Below, piece after piece: positions 20,501 to 28,361 of a DNA stretch of 50,762 bases. The notes under the pieces were generated by a model. The model searched no databases and had not been told where the DNA came from. It worked only from the letters and a program-made list of their open reading frames with translations. Position 1 is the stretch's first letter; every line of letters starts with the position of its first letter. The stretch comes from Bacteroidota bacterium (GTDB lineage Bacteria > Bacteroidota > Bacteroidia > Bacteroidales > GCA-2748055), in assembly GCA_024244665.1 (NCBI GenBank), contig JAAEOI010000095.1, positions 1 to 50,762 on the forward strand, read 5' to 3'. The translations under genes were made by a program, and so were the position numbers.

Positions 20501-21582
20501 ACATGTTCAAATTCACGGGTGTACACCCAGCCATCATTTACCGCATCTCCCAGGGGTTTGCCCAGGGGCCTGTCCAGTTCTTTGTGCCATTCCAGGGTTC
20601 CGTAATTGGGACTGTAGCCCCAGGAGTAGTTAAAATAAGAGTAGGGTTGAGCGGCTATCAGAAAACAGGCCAGAGGAAAAGTAATGTTTTCCCTTGCTTC
20701 TTCAAGCAGTTCCTCATAGGGCTGGCTCATCTTTTCCTTCTCGGTCCAGTTAAATCCCGGGAAGGTCTTTAGAATTACAATCTTACCCCTTTTGCCTGCC
20801 TCCATCATAGCTTCCATATCGCGCTGGATATTCTCTTTGGAAGTACTGGCGAACTGGTCAAAGTGTTCAATGGCCGAGGCATCGGTGATGTCAATGTAAT
20901 CCATGCCAAAGTGAAAGCCATCGGTATTCCGGATTCCGTTGAACATTAAAATGGCAGATGTATCGGTCTTTTCCCGGGTGAGCCGGATCAATTCCAAAAG
21001 TCCGTCCTGGATGGAGTCATATTTCTCCTGACCCCACAGGGTAATATTTGCTTCACTGGCAATCTGGGGAAAGGCATCCATAAACACACCATCACATGAT
21101 CCCTCAGAAACAGCCTTCCGGACCTCTTCCGACCACCATTCCCTGACTTCAGGATTTGAGAGGTCATAACGCTTTAACCTGCCTTTTTTAAGGTCCAGGG
21201 TGCCATCCTGCTTATAGAGCCACCATTCGGGATGATTCTCATACACGGTATGGGCCTCTGCAAAGGGATAATCCAGGAAGGTGTTCCAGTAGTACAGAAG
21301 TGCAATGTCAGGATTGACAGCTTTTAATCTCTGAGCATCAAATTCGGTCCCGGCCTCGGTGGATCCCAGAGCATCAACCCCGTGTGCTTTCTCAAAACAG
21401 TAGAAGCTGCAGTGGGTGGCCACAAATGCAACTTCTTCATCGCTGAGCCCGTCCCGGTCGCCGGAATGCATATAAACCGGTACCTTATCCCAGCTGAAGG
21501 GGGGGTAATTCTCAGCTGTGCCCTGCGCGAAAAGGGCAGAGGCGAGTACACAAATGATAATTGATGTAAATGCTCTTTTCAA
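17587..21582 (-). CDS. Modular T9SS-secreted putative glycosidase (TIM-barrel, GHL15-like)
   Basis: A 1331-aa secreted protein with a signal peptide ending ALFAQ. Residues about 20-385 form a TIM-barrel-like domain (PPFSWDKVPVYMHSGD, YYWNTFLDYP, CDGVFMDAFPQI, EHFDQFAS) that closely matches the standalone protein at 34107-35243. It resembles hypothetical glycosyl hydrolase families such as GHL15; acidic residues in the MDAF and EHFDQ strands are candidate catalytic groups. A large module of about 500 residues that I do not recognise follows, then a carbohydrate-binding-like beta domain (about 945-1060), two carboxypeptidase-regulatory or PEGA-like repeats (SGYFPVESSLEL, EGYLAENELITI), and a type A sorting domain (SIELYPNPTDFRLFL). 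It is 6 bp downstream of the beta-propeller lipoprotein gene and shares its operator-bearing promoter. A role as a surface or released polysaccharide hydrolase is inferred; the substrate is unknown. Confidence 0.6.
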   Translation of the reverse strand: MKRAFTSIIICVLASALFAQGTAENYPPFSWDKVPVYMHSGDRDGLSDEEVAFVATHCSFYCFEKAHGVDALGSTEAGTEFDAQRLKAVNPDIALLYYWNTFLDYPFAEAHTVYENHPEWWLYKQDGTLDLKKGRLKRYDLSNPEVREWWSEEVRKAVSEGSCDGVFMDAFPQIASEANITLWGQEKYDSIQDGLLELIRLTREKTDTSAILMFNGIRNTDGFHFGMDYIDITDASAIEHFDQFASTSKENIQRDMEAMMEAGKRGKIVILKTFPGFNWTEKEKMSQPYEELLEEARENITFPLACFLIAAQPYSYFNYSWGYSPNYGTLEWHKELDRPLGKPLGDAVNDGWVYTREFEHVKVWVNLETKEAEIEWGDYVPLGQECDSMLMERLPGEMGDSLLFSFIPDYRNDSIPAYSGSSVFTTEYQPSGSQWHEQCKEEDVYLARLSHRVEPDSLLWDLRIGKGGAIYSFIGPYGEGVPPQYRSWDFNTARWVDDLWQTVCLSTEKHNADEIVAPPGSTLGRPQVPSMRYFIHGAGVYMNDTMFARTNKPFYSPLMAAWHDSTNRALHTMNWGQQAHIPSIHRSQLLYTYKYKDLGSGIMEASYIIQNFGDHKVDYINAPWGGVRALNLPQCWLSHPNDSLERTYKQFGGTGEHGLLDDINESGGYFIWAAGGDDDNRPAMAIVFGKDRHYDEYQSTYNMRPTRIRWGDGSADINRSYSVFTVNPRLDINPGATFYYRAFYINGTMKEVQQRAKSLVSASDYGFISMNPTDMPTSVIQEEELDSAFTQDIQLFASPVEHMVPLFLMEDRETGKRFISPDLYHNASILPFSNPYGPAHEKYETYQDRVVYRPYSGNIKYIRLLGYGVNKPELIPGIRFALLDALVRDTGRVILEDEYINAVWVPVEPCDTCGTNPTPEPGFMLYNDFGEVQPIPWTDPVHMSFTDRELNPEISEDNPSELTGKVVRDSGLWANVHFNLPETVDLTTYSKFRVKAYYKGDVPVPDICKVRLILRNDGNGSTQYSLEKPVPAANQWVDYEFDCSGALGRDEYNQAWLFVSSPDINNTAIGHTYFIDELKGPPVRIPENYTATFSISSKDTGGKLSGIPVTINDLIKQSNLRGEAVFTLQEGSHNYSISESGYFPVESSLELQRDTTVHIELYESTSFLKFRIYSGDLPLNQVQVKVGDSLQLSNQVGIAVYENLPRFEEYTYSIEKEGYLAENELITIVGDTTVNVNLQLLISAAPLLSPSIELYPNPTDFRLFLKSDLLLVRAELFTVEGTMVRAFSREELSEALNLTGMSSGMYLLKIYPENEVPLLKQFILSGGANSP

Positions 21583-21588
21583 AATTTC

Positions 21589-22647
21589 TTATTTTGGATT
21601 CCAATTGTTAATCTTTAGAACTGCACCGGTACCCAGTTCTCTTTCATTCCTGGCCAGGGCCATGAACAGGTAATCAGGCTCACCATCTTTCCATAAGATA
21701 TGTGCCCTCTCAAATCTGACAAGCGGCTCATGGAAATAGAAGTCATTGGTCTGAATGGCTATTTCCGGTTCCCCCCAGTTCACTCCATCCTCAGATTCAA
21801 AGATCAGTCCCGGTCTCCATCCTCCCGGTCTTACCGTATCAGGATCCACAGGCTTGTCCGTATAGGTGCTGGCCACATCCATCCGGTCTTCCAGGATCAT
21901 ATAATATTTACCCCTGTATATGAAGTTGTATGGGTCTTCCACATCCAGGTCATGCTCCACATAACTAATCAAGGGATTATCAGGGTGAGGTACATAGGGG
22001 CCCTCGATTTCATCTGAGATTGCCAGCGAGATGGTACGAAGATATGGGGCATCAGGCTGGTCAGAAGCCGTTTTATAATAGATTCGGTACTTGCCCTCCA
22101 GGTCTTTATGAAAAGAGGGATTGGAGGCATGCAGGCAATCAAAGCTTCCCGCTTTATAGCTTGGGGCAAGTACAGGATTATATGAGCTCTCCACCCATGG
22201 TCCTTCCAGAGATGAGGATGTGGCCAGGCCCACCTTTTGATTCATCCTGGGAAGGGATGCTTCCTTGTAGGCATAGACCATTACATACTGGCCATCAACC
22301 TGGTTGATATGCGGATTAAAGTAGGAGATGGTGTCATCCTGGAATAAGGTATCAAGGACCTCATAGGGTCCTTCCGGACTTTTCGCAACTGCATGCACAA
22401 TCTGGGCGTTTACGAGCCAGTTTCCATCACTCGGCCACCGACCAACGAACAGGTGGGTATTTCCATCATCATCATACATGGGTGCCATGTCCCAACTTGC
22501 CCATTCCGGGTCCTCCATAATCCGGTGTACGCCCTCAAGTGATTCACAAAAGCTGGATACTTTCATCTGATTTTCGCCGCATGAGAAGAGAGGCAGGACA
22601 ATGATGAGCATCCATATTTTTCCCGAGTTCTTGCAAAACTGTTTCAT
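21589..22647 (-). CDS. GH43/GH117-like five-bladed beta-propeller lipoprotein
   Basis: A 352-aa lipoprotein. The ATG at 22647 is chosen over 22674 because it gives a proper signal ending LFSC. The protein shows the blade pattern of the GH43/GH117/GH130 superfamily: WDMAPMYDDDGNTHLFVG near the start, HASNPSFHK, DVEDPYNFIYRGKYYMILEDR, and FHEPLVRFERAHI near the end. Acidic residues in these blades are the usual positions for catalysis in that fold. In algal polysaccharide loci such proteins act as exo-glycosidases on oligosaccharides. It is the first gene of a two-gene minus-strand operon with the modular T9SS protein (6-bp gap). Its promoter carries one of the four identical operator layouts, so control by the HTCS is likely. 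The precise family needs profile comparison. Confidence 0.65.
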   Translation of the reverse strand: MKQFCKNSGKIWMLIIVLPLFSCGENQMKVSSFCESLEGVHRIMEDPEWASWDMAPMYDDDGNTHLFVGRWPSDGNWLVNAQIVHAVAKSPEGPYEVLDTLFQDDTISYFNPHINQVDGQYVMVYAYKEASLPRMNQKVGLATSSSLEGPWVESSYNPVLAPSYKAGSFDCLHASNPSFHKDLEGKYRIYYKTASDQPDAPYLRTISLAISDEIEGPYVPHPDNPLISYVEHDLDVEDPYNFIYRGKYYMILEDRMDVASTYTDKPVDPDTVRPGGWRPGLIFESEDGVNWGEPEIAIQTNDFYFHEPLVRFERAHILWKDGEPDYLFMALARNERELGTGAVLKINNWNPK

Positions 22648-22678
22648 TATAGAGTGGTTATTTGATTTCTGCACAGAG

Positions 22679-22738
22679 CAAAAATAGGTCTATCACAGGT
22701 ATGGGACTTGCTTATTTCACCCGGACAATTGTTTGTTT
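22679..22738 (-). promoter_or_regulatory. Candidate HTCS operator-promoter of the beta-propeller/T9SS glycosidase operon
   Basis: Half-sites ATTGTTTGTTT (22728-22738) and CTTGCTTATTT (22707-22717), in plus orientation, start 21 bp apart. A perfect -7 element TATTTTTG (minus strand, 22679-22686) ends 21 bp from the proximal half-site, 32 bp before the ATG at 22647. Over 22705-22745 it matches 35307-35347 at 32 of 41 positions. Confidence 0.6.
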
Positions 22739-22751
22739 CTGCAATTTCTTT

Positions 22752-22880
22752 CAGCGGAATAGGCAAAATATTGATACAAAAGAGATCCGGTGGCCCGATG
22801 ATATGGAAATGGCACCGAAGAAGTATGTGAGCTCAGATGATGGCCCCTATGGCTTCATATGTAAAAAAATAATCATCTGA
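22752..22880 (+). pseudogene. ThuA-domain relic
   Basis: The plus-strand frame encodes NIDTKEIRWPDDMEM and then KKYVSSDDG. This corresponds to the NIHNKEIRWPREVEK...DYVKTGGG segment of the intact ThuA-sulfatase at 35420, and the DNA is also visibly related over about 100 bases. Only about 35 codons survive. The operator just upstream (22705-22745) matches the operator upstream of the intact ThuA-sulfatase, so this is a decayed second copy of that divergent arrangement, with its start and the rest of the gene deleted. Confidence 0.7.
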
Positions 22881-22918
22881 TAATCAGGGTTTCATCCTCT
22901 GTTTCAACCTGAATAATT

Positions 22919-23340
22919 TTAGTATAAAAAGCCAAAGAGCCATAATGGGATTTTATTCCCGGAGCCCCTTATCCTGTCAGAAGCAATATATGCATTAGGT
23001 ATTCCCCTTATTTGTGCTGCCGTTTTGGAAGGACCTCCTATCTCAAATGTATATATATCATCAATAGTAAAATCACTATATCTGTTGGTTGTTACACGAT
23101 AATGTACCTCCATCTGGCTAAAAAAGAAAGTCTCTCTCAAATTGCCTATGTCCGGTTGGTTCTCAGATAATAAGTATGAGAGATTAGTATTTTGAAGATA
23201 TATCTTTTCAGGTTTTTGAAGACAGCTAATCTGGTTAAAGAAGACTTCAGATCCCTTCCTGATCGATTGAGTATCTGGAGAAGGCCCTTTTATGCCACCT
23301 ACAAGTTTACTTGCTGGAGCCTGTGTTTCTTCATTTGAAC
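22919..23340 (-). pseudogene. AAA ATPase (DUF4143-type) C-terminal relic
   Basis: A minus-strand open frame ends in NKIPLWLFGFLY, a very characteristic C-terminus of Bacteroidetes AAA ATPases with a DUF4143 domain. Upstream in the same frame are QKPEKIYLQNTNLSYLL, NQPDIGNLRETFF and YTFEIGGPSKTAAQIRGIPN, all from the same domain (22919-23221). The preceding 40 codons or so (to about 23340) stay open but are not recognised. The P-loop ATPase half is absent, so this is a 3' fragment. It is stranded between the ThuA relic and the SSS symporter and has no functional link to glycan use. Confidence 0.72.
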
Positions 23341-23348
23341 AACAGATT

Positions 23349-24899
23349 CTACCAGAACACTATATAAATAGCCGAAAACAGTACAATGATGATTATTGAA
23401 AGCAGGTTAAACACCTTATCGGTCCGGAAGATTTCGCGACTGATATCCAGGCCTTTTCCTTCTTTCTTATCCAACATTGAAATGATGATAATAACCAGGG
23501 AAATGGCCAGAAAGGTAAGCATCATCTGATCGAGGAAGGGCATTCCGGGAATCAGGAATTTGAAGGCTGCCGAGACTGGGATCGACAAAATCGTGCCCCA
23601 GAGAGCTGCCGTGGAGGTGGTTTTTTTCCAGAACATTCCGAATACAAAAATGGCTGTTACCCCCGGGCTGATCATCCCAGTGTATTCCTGGATAAACTGA
23701 AATGCCTGGTCGATGCTGCCAAGCAGAGGCGCAACAACCACTGCAATGGCCATGGCAACCACCCCGGAGATCCGTCCCACCGCTACCAGCCGTTTTTCGG
23801 ACGCTTTGGGATTCATATAGGGTTTGTACAGATCCATTGTAAAGATGGTGGAGGTGCTGTTTATGATTGCACTGAACGACGAAACAATGGCCGCAATCAG
23901 GGCAGCAAAAATCAGCCCTTTAATGCCTGCAGGAACAATGTTTTCAAGTATCCATGGATAGGCCTCATCGGGTTTGGCAATATCAGCAGCAAGCTGATAG
24001 GCAACTATTCCGGGGATGACCACCACAAAGGGTAAAATCATTTTCAGGAATCCGGCAAACACCATCCCTTTTTGAGCCTCCCGCAGGCTTTTTGCGCCAA
24101 ATGCTTTTTGGATGATGTACTGGTTGGCCCCAAAATAATAGATGCCCGCTATCCACATTCCTCCAAAAATGGCCCGGACACCCGGCAGGTAAAAATAGTT
24201 TGGGTCCGACTTCTTAATGATCATGTGAAACTTATCGGGAATTTCGGCAAACATGATTTCAAAACCATTGAAAATCCCTGTGTTTCCACCCACATGGTTT
24301 ACAGCAAAATAGGTGGTGATCAGTCCGCCGGCCAATAAGAAGAAGACCTGTATGATGTCTGTGCTGGCAATGGCTTTCAGGCCGTTTACAATGGTGTATA
24401 GCAATGAGAAAACGGCCAGCCCGATTATTCCGTAAATCAGTTCTATTCCGAAAATGGATTTCAATACCAGTGCACCCAGGTACAAAATGGAGGTTAGATT
24501 GACAAATACGAACAGGCTGAGCCAGAATATGGCAAGTATGGTTTTAATGCGGTTATCGTAGCGAAGTGCCAGGAACTGCGGCATGGTAAAGATTTTCTTT
24601 TCAATGAAAACAGGAAGAAAATATTTGGCTACCACAATTAGAATGATGGCGGCAATCCACTCGTATGTGGCTATGCCCAGTCCAATGGCAAATCCTGAAC
24701 CCGACATTCCAATGAACTGCTCTGCAGAAATATTGGCGGCGATAATTGAACTCCCCACCAGAAACCAGGGGAGCGATTTGTTGGCAAAAAAATAGTCGCT
24801 ACTGTTGCGCTCTTTCCCTTTAGATCGTGAAAGCCAGTTGCCAACCACAATAATTACAAGGCCGTAAATAATAAAAATGAAGATGTCCAGATTGCTCAT
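23349..24899 (-). CDS. SSS-family sodium:solute symporter
   Basis: A 516-aa inner-membrane protein with 13 or 14 hydrophobic segments across its whole length. The ISAEQFIGMSGSGFAIG segment in the second helix region and the Ser/Thr-rich SSFSAIINSTSTIFTMDLY segment are hallmarks of the SSS (SGLT-like) family, which couples sodium entry to import of sugars or related solutes. Its ATG overlaps the stop of the upstream UroD-like gene (TAATG), so translation is coupled and the two products probably work on the same compound. A second symporter-UroD pair is at 28864-31525. The likely cargo is a monosaccharide released by the locus (fucose or rhamnose) or a derivative of it, but this is inference. 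Confidence 0.9.
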   Translation of the reverse strand: MSNLDIFIFIIYGLVIIVVGNWLSRSKGKERNSSDYFFANKSLPWFLVGSSIIAANISAEQFIGMSGSGFAIGLGIATYEWIAAIILIVVAKYFLPVFIEKKIFTMPQFLALRYDNRIKTILAIFWLSLFVFVNLTSILYLGALVLKSIFGIELIYGIIGLAVFSLLYTIVNGLKAIASTDIIQVFFLLAGGLITTYFAVNHVGGNTGIFNGFEIMFAEIPDKFHMIIKKSDPNYFYLPGVRAIFGGMWIAGIYYFGANQYIIQKAFGAKSLREAQKGMVFAGFLKMILPFVVVIPGIVAYQLAADIAKPDEAYPWILENIVPAGIKGLIFAALIAAIVSSFSAIINSTSTIFTMDLYKPYMNPKASEKRLVAVGRISGVVAMAIAVVVAPLLGSIDQAFQFIQEYTGMISPGVTAIFVFGMFWKKTTSTAALWGTILSIPVSAAFKFLIPGMPFLDQMMLTFLAISLVIIIISMLDKKEGKGLDISREIFRTDKVFNLLSIIIIVLFSAIYIVFW

Positions 24900-25966
24900 T
24901 ATTTCCGGTTTTGCTCAAATTTTCTTACGCCTTCAATGATTGCTGTAAGATTTTCCCATGGAACTTCAGGTTCCACAATATGTGTTGGCCCGATTACAAT
25001 TCCACCTTTTTCTCCACATCTGTTCAACCTGGAAAGGGTCGTTTCGAAAACCTGCTCTTTGGTCCCGAAAGGCAGTAATTCCTGTGTTCCAAGGGTTCCC
25101 CAGAATGATAAACGATCGCCATAGAGATCGTGCACCTCATTAAAGCTCATACATTCTGGTTGAACGGGATTCAGAATGTCAACTCCCGTTTCAATGATCT
25201 GGTCGATAAAAGGATCTATTTGCCCGCAGGAGTGATAGAAAATCAGGATATCGGGGTTCACCTCTCTGGCTGCCTGAATAACCTTCTCCAAACGGGGTTT
25301 CAGCCAGGTTTCCCACAAACCCACATCGATCATGAGGGAATTCTGTGTCCCGATATCGTCGCCCAGTGACAAGATATCCACACCCGCCTTCGCATAGCAT
25401 GTAGCCTTCGAAACTGCAAATTGAGTAAGCAAATCAAGCAGGGCAGTGGCCTTTTCATCCTCCATCATCATGTCGATCATCAACTCTTCCATGGAGCGTA
25501 AATACCACGATGCTTCCCAGACCGTCATCTGCATAAAGGCAAATGAAGCCAGGCCATTACCGTGAAGTACATTCACTTTCTCTTTAAGGTTCTCCAGCTC
25601 TCCCTCCGGTACTGTTGGATATGGATAATCCAGAATCTCATTCATATCTGCACCTTTAAGCGGGTGGTGCATTCGTGTCATGTGAAATGCCAATGCCGAA
25701 CCTTTTGAATGGCCTATTCCATATTCATCGAAAACAGTGCTATCAGGAAGGCTTTCCCTTTTGAACTGGTCGGCGCCTGAAGTATAGTTCCGCTGTACAT
25801 TCATTTCAAAGGAACGATGGCACAAGCCAAAATGTGTTTCATAATCGGTGTGGCCAAATCTTTTCCGGAAGTTCTCTATTTGAGATTCGCACAGAACATA
25901 ATCGACGGGTACACTTTCAAATCCTTCTCTTCGAAGTGCTTTCAGAATATTTTCGCGTGGTGTCAT
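24899..25966 (-). CDS. UroD/MtaA-superfamily protein with HxC...C metal motif
   Basis: A 355-aa cytoplasmic protein (no signal) of the uroporphyrinogen decarboxylase superfamily. It begins TPRENILKALRREGFESVPVDY. The metal ligands seen in corrinoid-linked methyltransferases such as MtaA and MtbA are present: His245 and Cys247 in YHSCGQ, and Cys272 in NPVQPEC. Genuine HemE enzymes do not have this HxCG...C arrangement, so a decarboxylase role in haem synthesis is unlikely. Proteins of this type are common beside sugar genes in Bacteroidota, but their reaction there is not established; methyl transfer or a sugar-derived substrate is possible. It overlaps the SSS symporter start by one base. The upstream region 25967-26183 lacks the operator pattern found at other promoters here. 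Confidence 0.8.
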   Translation of the reverse strand: MTPRENILKALRREGFESVPVDYVLCESQIENFRKRFGHTDYETHFGLCHRSFEMNVQRNYTSGADQFKRESLPDSTVFDEYGIGHSKGSALAFHMTRMHHPLKGADMNEILDYPYPTVPEGELENLKEKVNVLHGNGLASFAFMQMTVWEASWYLRSMEELMIDMMMEDEKATALLDLLTQFAVSKATCYAKAGVDILSLGDDIGTQNSLMIDVGLWETWLKPRLEKVIQAAREVNPDILIFYHSCGQIDPFIDQIIETGVDILNPVQPECMSFNEVHDLYGDRLSFWGTLGTQELLPFGTKEQVFETTLSRLNRCGEKGGIVIGPTHIVEPEVPWENLTAIIEGVRKFEQNRK

Positions 25967-26183
25967 TGTGTTTAATTCATTCAGATAAACAATACAGAAC
26001 TAGCTGCCGATGATGATCAGCGAGGATCAAAACAACATGGGTTCAAATTCAATGACAAAATAGGGAAAAGCCCGAAACCCTGAAAGGGGAGGAGTATTTA
26101 AGCGATAATTTACATTATTTGCACAATGAATTAATTCCATCCAGCTAATCCAGTCAGGTTTTCACCTTTTAAGTGTTGATCAA

Positions 26184-26438
26184 GTGATAATAATCACAAA
26201 TGCACAGAAAGAGTATTTCAATGAAAATGGATTCTTGATCGTTGAGAGGGTATTAGAGGATGGGGATCTGCAGGATGTGATTGATGAATTAAATGCTGAG
26301 ATCCATATTCGGGCAAAAAAATTGGTCAAGCAGGGCGACCTTTCGAACCTTTACGGGGATGAATCTTTTGAGACGCGATTGGCCAGGATTAGCGGCGAAA
26401 CTCCTAAGCTGGCAGTTTCCATATGGAATGGTATATGA
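26184..26438 (+). pseudogene. Phytanoyl-CoA dioxygenase (PhyH)-like N-terminal fragment
   Basis: From a GTG at 26184 the frame encodes 84 residues: FNENGFLIVERVLEDGDLQ, VIDELNAEI, then FETRLARISGETPKLAVSIWNG. This is the N-terminal part of PhyH-like Fe(II)/2-oxoglutarate dioxygenases, normally about 250-300 aa. It stops at 26438, before any of the HxD...H iron ligands. Immediately beyond, in another frame, a GH95 sequence begins in mid-domain. The structure is a deletion joining the 5' end of one gene to the 3' two thirds of another; the join lies at about 26420-26435. No function is expected. Confidence 0.7.
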
Positions 26439-28347
26439 AACTCACCTGAAGATTTTAAATACAGATGGTGAATTTTCTGTTACAGATGGTGAACTGCACC
26501 TAACAAATGGGAGTGAAGTTATATTGGCCATTTCCACTGCAACAAGCTTCAATGGTTTTGATAAATCGCCTGGTTTTGAAGGAAAAGAGCCTCATGTTGA
26601 GGCCTCTCAGGTTTTGAAAAGATTAGAGGGACAGCATTATGAAGAGATGAAACAAAAACATGTGGACGATTTTTCTGCCTTGTCTGGAACCGCTTCGCTG
26701 GCTTTGGGTAACAAAGAACGCCGTAAAATGCCCACAAGGGAACGCTTAATCAAATTCAATCAAGGGGAAATTGATAATGATTTGATGGTAACATTCTTCC
26801 AGTTCGGACGTTATCTGCTGATTTCCAGCTCGCTCCCCGGTACTGTTGCTGCCAATCTGCAGGGTTTATGGAACCAGCATATTCAACCACCATGGGGTTC
26901 AAACTATACAACCAATATAAATACCGAGATGAATTACTGGCCGGCTGAAGTCACCAATTTATCTGAATGTCACGAACCGCTTTTTGATTTGATTGAAAAA
27001 CTTGCTGTCAACGGAGCAAAAACGGCTCAGATTAACTATGGAGCTGATGGCTGGGTAGCGCATCATAATTCAGATATCTGGGGACAAACCGCAGCTACCG
27101 GGGGATTTAACTGGGATAAAAATACCAACCGTCCCTTCTGGGCCTGTTGGCAAATGTCAGGTGGTTGGTTTTGCCAACATTTATGGACACGCTATGAATT
27201 TACCGGGGACAAAGATTTTCTGAAAAATAGGGCATGGCCACTCATGCGTGGTAGCGCAGAATTCTATTTAGATTGGTTGATTGAAGGACCTGCCGGAGAA
27301 CTGGTAACCTCTCCTTCTACTTCACCCGAAAATCAGTTTGACACAACAAAAATTTCAAATGAGCTAAATATAGAGCCTTATTTAATGGGAAATGGAAACT
27401 CAGGAAATGGTAAATTCAGCATCAGCATGGCTTCTACCATGGATATGGCCATCATACGCGAACTTTTTGTGAACAGTATAAAAGCACTTGAAGTTTTGGA
27501 TACCGAACCGGAATTTAAAGTAGAATTGCAAGTTGCCTTAGACAAACTATATGCGCCCCGCATTGGTAAACACGGTCAGCTGCAGGAGTGGTACAAAGAC
27601 TGGGATAATATAATAGACGACCACCGTCACGTCTCGCATTTGTATGGTTTGCATCCGGGATACTCCATTCAACCCCGTGAATCCCCTTTGCTGGCCCAGG
27701 CTGCTAAAAAATCCTTACAGTACAGGGGCGATGGCGGAACAGGATGGTCAAGGGCATGGAAAATAAACTTCTGGGCACGTTTTGAAGATGGTGAACATGC
27801 CTACAAATTAATCAAACAACTTTTTAATCCTGTTGATGTGCGCAAGCCTTTGGATAATAGTGTGCATATCGACAATAGGGGAGGATTATACCATAGCCTT
27901 CTTGATGCCTGTCCTCCATTCCAGATTGATGGAAACTTTGGAGGATCGGCAGGAATTACCGAGATGCTGCTGCAAAGCCATACCGATGCCATTCATTTGC
28001 TGCCTGCCTTACCACAAGTATGGAATAAGGGAGCTTTTAAAGGATTCAGAACAAAAGGAGGTTTTGAAATTGATATGGCATGGGATAATGGAAAGCTTAC
28101 TTCGCTAAAAATTCAGTCAACCATCGGAGGCAATTGCAGGATCAGGGTCAATCACCCCTTGAAAGACACTCCAGGCCTAAAGGCGGCAAGAGGATTCAAC
28201 CCCAATCAAATGTTTGATCAACGGGGATTTGTAAAGCCAGTAATCTCAGAAGAATTGACCGAAGGAGCCAGGCCAATGAATCTCAAAGAGGTGTTTGAAT
28301 ATGATATTTCAACTAAAAAAGGAGAGATAATCAGGGTAGATATTTAG
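26428..28347 (+). pseudogene. GH95 alpha-L-fucosidase lacking its N-terminus
   Basis: From the ATG at 26428 there are 639 codons with good GH95 similarity: ANLQGLWNQHIQPPWGSNY, the NINTEMNYWPAE asparagine motif, SPSTSPENQF with the acid glutamate, HRHVSHLYGLHPG, and PPFQIDGNFGGSAG. Intact GH95 proteins are about 780-820 aa, so roughly the first 150-200 residues, including signal peptide and part of the N-terminal beta domain, are missing. The frame begins abruptly (MVYETHLKILNTDGEF) where a PhyH fragment ends. One variation is LLDACPPFQIDG, where most relatives have His before PP. Without a signal the product, if made, would stay in the cytoplasm. The catalytic domain frame is intact over about 1.9 kb, so loss is either recent or the protein is still used. 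Confidence 0.75.
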
Positions 28348-28361
28348 ATCTTGCATCCAGA

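Noticed and set aside
24899..25966. Calling the UroD-like genes hemE (uroporphyrinogen decarboxylase)
   Set aside because: The HxCG...C metal motif and the pairing with sugar symporters argue against a haem-synthesis enzyme.
26027..26037. A half-site-like sequence upstream of the PhyH fragment
   Set aside because: It has no partner at 21 bp on either side and no TAnnTTTG element at the right distance, so it does not meet the pattern seen at the four good promoters.
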